Part shown: positions 60,045 to 64,000 of the stretch, one piece after another | Layout: each line of letters starts with the position of its first letter | How positions within the stretch are numbered: the first letter of the stretch is position 1 | Assembly: GCA_046046915.1 (NCBI GenBank) | Contig: JBJOIT010000008.1 | Location: forward strand, 1-64,000 | Source: JBEEJZ01 sp046046915 | GTDB lineage: Bacteria; Pseudomonadota; Gammaproteobacteria; Burkholderiales; Burkholderiaceae_C | Length of the DNA stretch: 64,000 nt | Direction: 5' to 3' | The notes under the pieces: model-generated | Database searches by the model: none | Seen by the model: only the letters and a program-made list of their open reading frames with translations | Told to the model about the DNA's origin: nothing | Program-made: the position numbers and the translations under genes

Positions 60045-61934
60045 GTGGTGGCCCCGCCTTCAGCGCCGCGCAAGTCGCCGAGCGTTTGGTGGGCGGCGCT
60101 TGCCATCTTGCTCATGGTGGGCTTGTATCAGTACCTGGGTCGTCTTCAGTCGATTCAGGTCTTGCCGTATAGCGAATTCCTGGTTCAGTTGGAGCGCCGC
60201 AATGTGCGTGAGCTGTCGGTGTACCCTGATCACATGGAGGGTGTCTTGGGTTCAGCTGGCACGCTTGCATCTCAGCGCTTCTTGACGATGCGTGTCGAAC
60301 CGGCCCTGGCAGGCGAACTGTCTCGCAGCGGTGTGCAGTTTTCCGGCATGGTGCAAAGCAGCTTTTGGCGCGATGTGATGTCCTGGGTGTTGCCCACACT
60401 CATTTTTGTGGGCATTTGGGCTTTGGTCATGCGACGTATGGGCGCGCAAGGTGGTTTGGGAGGCGGCCTGCTGTCCATCGGCAAAAGCCGGGCACGGGTG
60501 TTTCTGGAAAGCGATACACAGGTCACTTTCGACGATGTGGCGGGTGTGGATGAAGCCAAGGAAGAACTCCACGAAATCGTGGATTTTCTTAAAGACCCCA
60601 CAGCCTATGGTCGCTTGGGCGCACGCATACCCAGGGGCATCTTGCTGGTGGGGCCCCCGGGCACAGGCAAGACCTTGTTGGCACGTGCGGTTGCGGGGCA
60701 GGCCGGTGTGCCGTTTTTCTCGATCAATGGTTCAGAGTTTGTCGAGATGTTTGTGGGCGTGGGTGCGGCCAGGGTGCGTGACCTGTTTGAGCAGGCGCGA
60801 GCCCAAGCGCCCGCCATCATCTTTATCGACGAGATCGACGCCTTGGGGCGAGCCCGGGGTGCTTATGGTCTGGGCGGGCATGATGAAAAGGAACAAACCC
60901 TGAACCAGTTGCTGGCGGAACTCGACGGTTTTGACACCAGTGCCGGTCTGGTCTTGCTGGCCGCGACCAACCGGCCTGAAATTCTGGATCCGGCCTTGCT
61001 GCGTGCGGGCCGGTTTGATCGTCAGGTTCTGGTGGACCGGCCCGACAAGCGAGGCCGCGTGCAGATTCTGAATGTGCACCTCAAACGCATCAAACTGCTT
61101 GATGGTGGTGTGGATCCCGAGCAGGTTGCGGCGCTCACCCCGGGTTTTTCTGGTGCCGATTTGGCGAATCTGGTGAACGAGGCGGCGTTGATGGCCACCC
61201 GTCGGCAGGCGACCTCGGTCACCCTTGCCGATTTCACCCTGGCGATGGAACGCATCGTGGCCGGGCTGGAAAAACGCAACCGTGTGTTGAACCCGCAGGA
61301 GCGCCGCACCATTGCCACCCACGAGATGGGGCACGCGCTGGTGGCCTTGAGCCTGCCCGGCATGGACACGGTGCACAAGGTGTCCATCATTCCACGCGGC
61401 ATAGGTGCACTGGGCTACACCATCCAGCGCCCCACCGAGGACCGGTACCTGATGACGCAGGAGGAGCTGGAACACAAGATGACCATGCTGCTGGGCGGGC
61501 GGGCGGCGGAAATGCTGCTGTTGGGCCATGCGTCCACGGGCGCTGCCGATGACCTGGCGCGTGCCACTGACATTGCCCGCAGCATGGTGGTGCGCTTTGG
61601 CATGGACACAACGCTGGGGCTGGTGGCGCTGGAAAGTCAGGCACCCACCGTGCTGACGCCTTTGCCCGAGGGCGTTCAGCTCACTGGCACGCATGCGCAG
61701 TACTCGCCGCAGACTGCTCGCGAAATTGACTGCGCCGTGCGAAGACGGGTCGAGGCGGCGTTTCTCCAGGCCAGCGAATTGCTGCGTGCCCGCCAGTCCA
61801 CGCTGGTGGAGGGGAGTCGCTTGCTGCTGGAGCGTGAAACCCTGGTCGAAGTCGAGATTCGTGCCCTGATGCAACTGCCCCAAACGGGGCCGCTTGCGGA
61901 TGCGCAAATGCCCTTGCCCCTGGCGGTGCCATGA
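60045..61934 (+). CDS. ftsH: FtsH-type AAA+ membrane protease, probably an accessory copy
   Basis: A 629-residue zinc protease that unfolds and degrades membrane and some soluble proteins. Two N-terminal membrane segments (WWAALAILLMVGLYQYL; VMSWVLPTLIFVGIWALVM) flank a short periplasmic domain. Walker A GPPGTGKTLLAR, Walker B IIFIDEIDALGRARG and second region of homology ATNRPEILDPALLRAGRFDR follow. The zinc motif is HEMGH at 426-430 in place of the common HEAGH. The gene is not beside ftsJ/rlmE, folP or glmM, where the housekeeping ftsH normally lies, so a stress-related second copy is inferred. Confidence 0.9.
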   Translation: MVAPPSAPRKSPSVWWAALAILLMVGLYQYLGRLQSIQVLPYSEFLVQLERRNVRELSVYPDHMEGVLGSAGTLASQRFLTMRVEPALAGELSRSGVQFSGMVQSSFWRDVMSWVLPTLIFVGIWALVMRRMGAQGGLGGGLLSIGKSRARVFLESDTQVTFDDVAGVDEAKEELHEIVDFLKDPTAYGRLGARIPRGILLVGPPGTGKTLLARAVAGQAGVPFFSINGSEFVEMFVGVGAARVRDLFEQARAQAPAIIFIDEIDALGRARGAYGLGGHDEKEQTLNQLLAELDGFDTSAGLVLLAATNRPEILDPALLRAGRFDRQVLVDRPDKRGRVQILNVHLKRIKLLDGGVDPEQVAALTPGFSGADLANLVNEAALMATRRQATSVTLADFTLAMERIVAGLEKRNRVLNPQERRTIATHEMGHALVALSLPGMDTVHKVSIIPRGIGALGYTIQRPTEDRYLMTQEELEHKMTMLLGGRAAEMLLLGHASTGAADDLARATDIARSMVVRFGMDTTLGLVALESQAPTVLTPLPEGVQLTGTHAQYSPQTAREIDCAVRRRVEAAFLQASELLRARQSTLVEGSRLLLERETLVEVEIRALMQLPQTGPLADAQMPLPLAVP

Positions 61935-61983
61935 TGAGCAGACGCTGGCCAGTGGTCGCCAGCACTCTCTTTGAACCACGCCC

Positions 61984-62313
61984 GTGCATAAAACCAACCC
62001 TAACGACGCCGCGCGAACCTACCAGGTGCGTGTGAGCGCACCCCAGGCCTTGCGCATTGAGGCCTTGTGTGAGCGCTACCCCCACAAGTGCCGTGAAGAA
62101 CTGCTGGTCGATCTTCTGAATTTGGGGCTGGACCAGGTGCAACAACTCTGGCCTCACGCGGTGGCGGGTGAGGCGGGGTTTGCGCCCGAGGCCGGTCAGG
62201 TTGTCTATTTGCCGACGGGGCCCTTTGACGAGTTTCACGGTCTCGCACCCAAACATCACGACACCCGGCTGGCGCCTGAAAGCGCGCCCCCAGGCCTGCC
62301 TCTTAATCCTTGA
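61984..62313 (+). CDS. Small protein with possible ribbon-helix-helix fold
   Basis: A 109-residue protein with a GTG start. RTYQVRVSAPQ followed by two predicted helices (ALRIEALCERYPHK; REELLVDLLNLGLDQV) resembles a ribbon-helix-helix DNA-binding unit, but no family is recognised with certainty. The tail is Pro-rich. It lies 49 bases after ftsH. Confidence 0.65.
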   Translation: MHKTNPNDAARTYQVRVSAPQALRIEALCERYPHKCREELLVDLLNLGLDQVQQLWPHAVAGEAGFAPEAGQVVYLPTGPFDEFHGLAPKHHDTRLAPESAPPGLPLNP

Positions 62314-62329
62314 AAACTGGAGTCTTTGC

Positions 62330-62782
62330 ATGCCTGCAACCCTTAAATCTCTGGCCACCGCGGTGGTCGCCGTGGCTGAGCCCAATACCAAAGTCCTTGC
62401 CGCAGCACAGCTCATGCGCCGACACCATGTGGGTGCACTGGTGGTGGTGGACGCAGACGAAAAAAGTAAACCTGTGGGCATCGTGACCGACCGCGATCTG
62501 GTGTTGGCCGTGATGGCCGAAGGCCTGGACACCAGCCTGTTCACAGCCGGCGATGTGATGTCTGGCAACCTGGTCACGGCCACGCCCGAGATGGATGCAC
62601 TGGACGCGGTGGGATTGATGCGTGCCAAGCGTTTGCGTCGCCTGGTGGTTGTCGACGATGCTGGGCGGCTGATCGGCATCGTCACGCTGGAGGATCTGTT
62701 GGCCCTGATGGCGGGAGAACTGTCTGGCTTGGCGGGTGCTGTGGTGGGCGCCCGGGACAGGGAGTTGTCACAGCGGGCCTGA
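62330..62782 (+). CDS. CBS-domain protein
   Basis: A 150-residue protein of two CBS domains (MRRHHVGALVVVD, GIVTDRDLVLAVMAEG; MRAKRLRRLVVVDDAGRLIGIVTLEDLL) that probably bind adenosine nucleotides. No fused output domain. GGAG precedes ATG 62330 by 7 bases. Likely last gene of the ftsH operon, sensing energy state in stress. Confidence 0.9.
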   Translation: MPATLKSLATAVVAVAEPNTKVLAAAQLMRRHHVGALVVVDADEKSKPVGIVTDRDLVLAVMAEGLDTSLFTAGDVMSGNLVTATPEMDALDAVGLMRAKRLRRLVVVDDAGRLIGIVTLEDLLALMAGELSGLAGAVVGARDRELSQRA

Positions 62783-62818
62783 GCATTTCAGAGCCTCTGC
62801 AGCAGCGGTGGCGTGTGC

Positions 62819-64000
62819 CTAGGTGTTTCGGTTGCGTGCCAGGGGTGGGTTGCGCGCAAAGTAATTGCGGATGCCCCGCATCAGGGCCTCTGCGAGTTGC
62901 TCCTGGAATGCATCGCTGCGCAGACGGGCTTCTTCGTCAGGGTTGCTGATGAAGGCGGTTTCGACCAGTACGCTGGGAATGTCGGGCGCTTTCAGCACGG
63001 CGAAGCCGGCTTGCTCGACCTTGGGCTTGTGCAAGCGTCCGACCTGCCGTATCTCGCCCAACATGGCACCGCCCAGCTGCAGGCTGTCATTGATTTGGGC
63101 GGTGGTGCTCATGTCGAAAAGAGCGTGTTTGACCTGCGCGTCTTGCACGCCTATGTTCAGCCCTCCCACCAGATCGGCCTTGTTTTCCTTGGCTGCCATC
63201 CAGCGGGCAGCGCTGCTGGAAGCGGCCCCCTGGCTGAGGGCAAAGACGCTGGCGCCACCCGCCGTGGGGGTGAAAAACGCATCCGCATGGATGCTGACAA
63301 ACAAGTCGGCCTGGACGCGCTGGGCTTTTTGCACTCGCACATGCAGCGGCACAAAAAAATCGGCATCCCGGGTCATGTATGCGCGCATCGCCAGTTTGCC
63401 GTCTCGTCCCTGTATGGTGGTCGAATTGATGCGCTCGCGTAGGCGATGGGCGATTTGGAGCACCACATCTTTTTCACGGGTGCCCGCGGGGCCCACGGCG
63501 CCAGGGTCTTCGCCACCGTGCCCTGGGTCGAGGGCAATCACCACGAGGCGGTCCGTTTGCCCTTGGACGGGCGTGGCTTGCACACCCGGAGCTGCGTTCG
63601 GTTTGGAACCCATGGTGGTAACGCTCCCTCTGGGCTGGTCTGCGCCGGTGTGGCGCTGGATCAGCTCGCCTAGGGGGTCGGGGCGGGCGTTGACGTTCGG
63701 TGTGGTAATGGTGCTGGCAAGGGCCTGTGGGGTTTTGTCGGCCAGGCGCTCTGCTATCAGCAATTCCAGCGGGTCCTGCGGTCGCGCAGGAAACAGATCG
63801 AACACCAAGCGGTGTTGGTAGGCCGCAATGGGGGGCAGGGTGAAGACTTGCGGCACCACTTCCTGCTTCAAGTCCAGTACCAGGCGCACCACCCCCGGCG
63901 CGTTTTGCCCTGCCCGGATGCCACTGATGTAGGGGTCGTCAGCGTGAACTTTTGCGATCAGGTCCTGCAGGCCGGGCAGCAGATCGATGCCTTCCGTGTC
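62819..64000 (-). CDS. amiC: N-acetylmuramoyl-L-alanine amidase AmiC (runs off right edge)
   Basis: 393 residues of a periplasmic cell-wall amidase used in daughter-cell separation. The visible N-terminal part is the AMIN domain (APGVVRLVLDLKQ), which targets the septum. After a Pro/Thr-rich linker comes the zinc amidase domain: IALDPGHGGEDPGA, SIHADAF and VETAFISNPDEE provide zinc ligands and the catalytic Glu. The start and signal peptide lie beyond the window. amiC is normally followed by mutL on the same strand; here 22.8 kb lie between them. Confidence 0.94.
   Translation of the reverse strand, partial: DTEGIDLLPGLQDLIAKVHADDPYISGIRAGQNAPGVVRLVLDLKQEVVPQVFTLPPIAAYQHRLVFDLFPARPQDPLELLIAERLADKTPQALASTITTPNVNARPDPLGELIQRHTGADQPRGSVTTMGSKPNAAPGVQATPVQGQTDRLVVIALDPGHGGEDPGAVGPAGTREKDVVLQIAHRLRERINSTTIQGRDGKLAMRAYMTRDADFFVPLHVRVQKAQRVQADLFVSIHADAFFTPTAGGASVFALSQGAASSSAARWMAAKENKADLVGGLNIGVQDAQVKHALFDMSTTAQINDSLQLGGAMLGEIRQVGRLHKPKVEQAGFAVLKAPDIPSVLVETAFISNPDEEARLRSDAFQEQLAEALMRGIRNYFARNPPLARNRNT

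Overview
The window looks like chromosome from a betaproteobacterium of the Burkholderiales, most likely a member of the Comamonadaceae. The evidence is a fused aroA-cmk gene in the order gyrA-serC-pheA-tyrA-aroA/cmk-rpsA, a tmRNA with tag ANDERFALAA, an ntrBC block behind glnA, and overall protein character. Most genes are housekeeping genes. Coding density is high and no gap between genes exceeds about 280 bases.

Layout. 1-8.4 kb (minus strand): gyrA, serC, pheA, tyrA, aroA-cmk fusion and the start of rpsA. 8.7-10.9 kb (plus): a small OmpA-family lipoprotein-like peptidoglycan binder, ubiG and gph. 10.9-11.3 kb: ssrA (tmRNA). 11.5-14.8 kb (minus): an SOS cassette umuD-umuC-DUF411-SRAP, with a perfect LexA box touching the umuD start. 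15-17.5 kb (minus): a long-form GAPDH and a secreted cyanophycinase without a visible synthetase. 17.6-23 kb (plus): an RsuA-type pseudouridine synthase, an exported beta-propeller overlapping a polysaccharide deacetylase, a membrane fatty-acid hydroxylase, an EI24 protein and a CinA-N/MoaB domain protein. 23-28 kb: glnA with NtrC sites and a sigma-54 promoter, a small exported protein, ntrB and ntrC. 28-40 kb: xthA, thyA-folA, malic enzyme, an FAD-linked oxidase, a DUF2069 protein, a YihY protein, cfa, a lone ABC ATPase, miaA and mutL.

40-62.8 kb is the most accessory part. It separates mutL from amiC, which are usually neighbours in proteobacteria. It holds two paralogous sugar-uptake modules. 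Module 1 (minus strand) is binding protein, permease, single-domain ATPase, FucU mutarotase and ROK regulator, with a LacI regulator upstream. Module 2 is split: binding protein, permease and PfkB kinase on the minus strand, and ATPase, ROK regulator and a transaldolase/F6P-aldolase-like enzyme on the plus strand. Between them lies a PhyH-family dioxygenase plus an SDR dehydrogenase, divergent from the LacI gene. Both modules share a near-identical 16-bp element in their control regions and an RNA hairpin just after the binding-protein gene, which suggests common regulation by the two ROK paralogues. Next come DedA, a PAS sensor kinase with a NarL-type regulator, an Fnr-type regulator without iron-sulfur cysteines, a stand-alone PAS protein behind a 12-unit CCAG tetranucleotide repeat, and a small operon with an accessory FtsH protease, a possible ribbon-helix-helix protein and a CBS protein. 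The window ends inside amiC.

The most interesting candidates are the twin ROK-controlled sugar modules with the PhyH-SDR pair between them, the placement of mutL 10 bases behind a sugar operon, and the tetranucleotide repeat ahead of the PAS gene.
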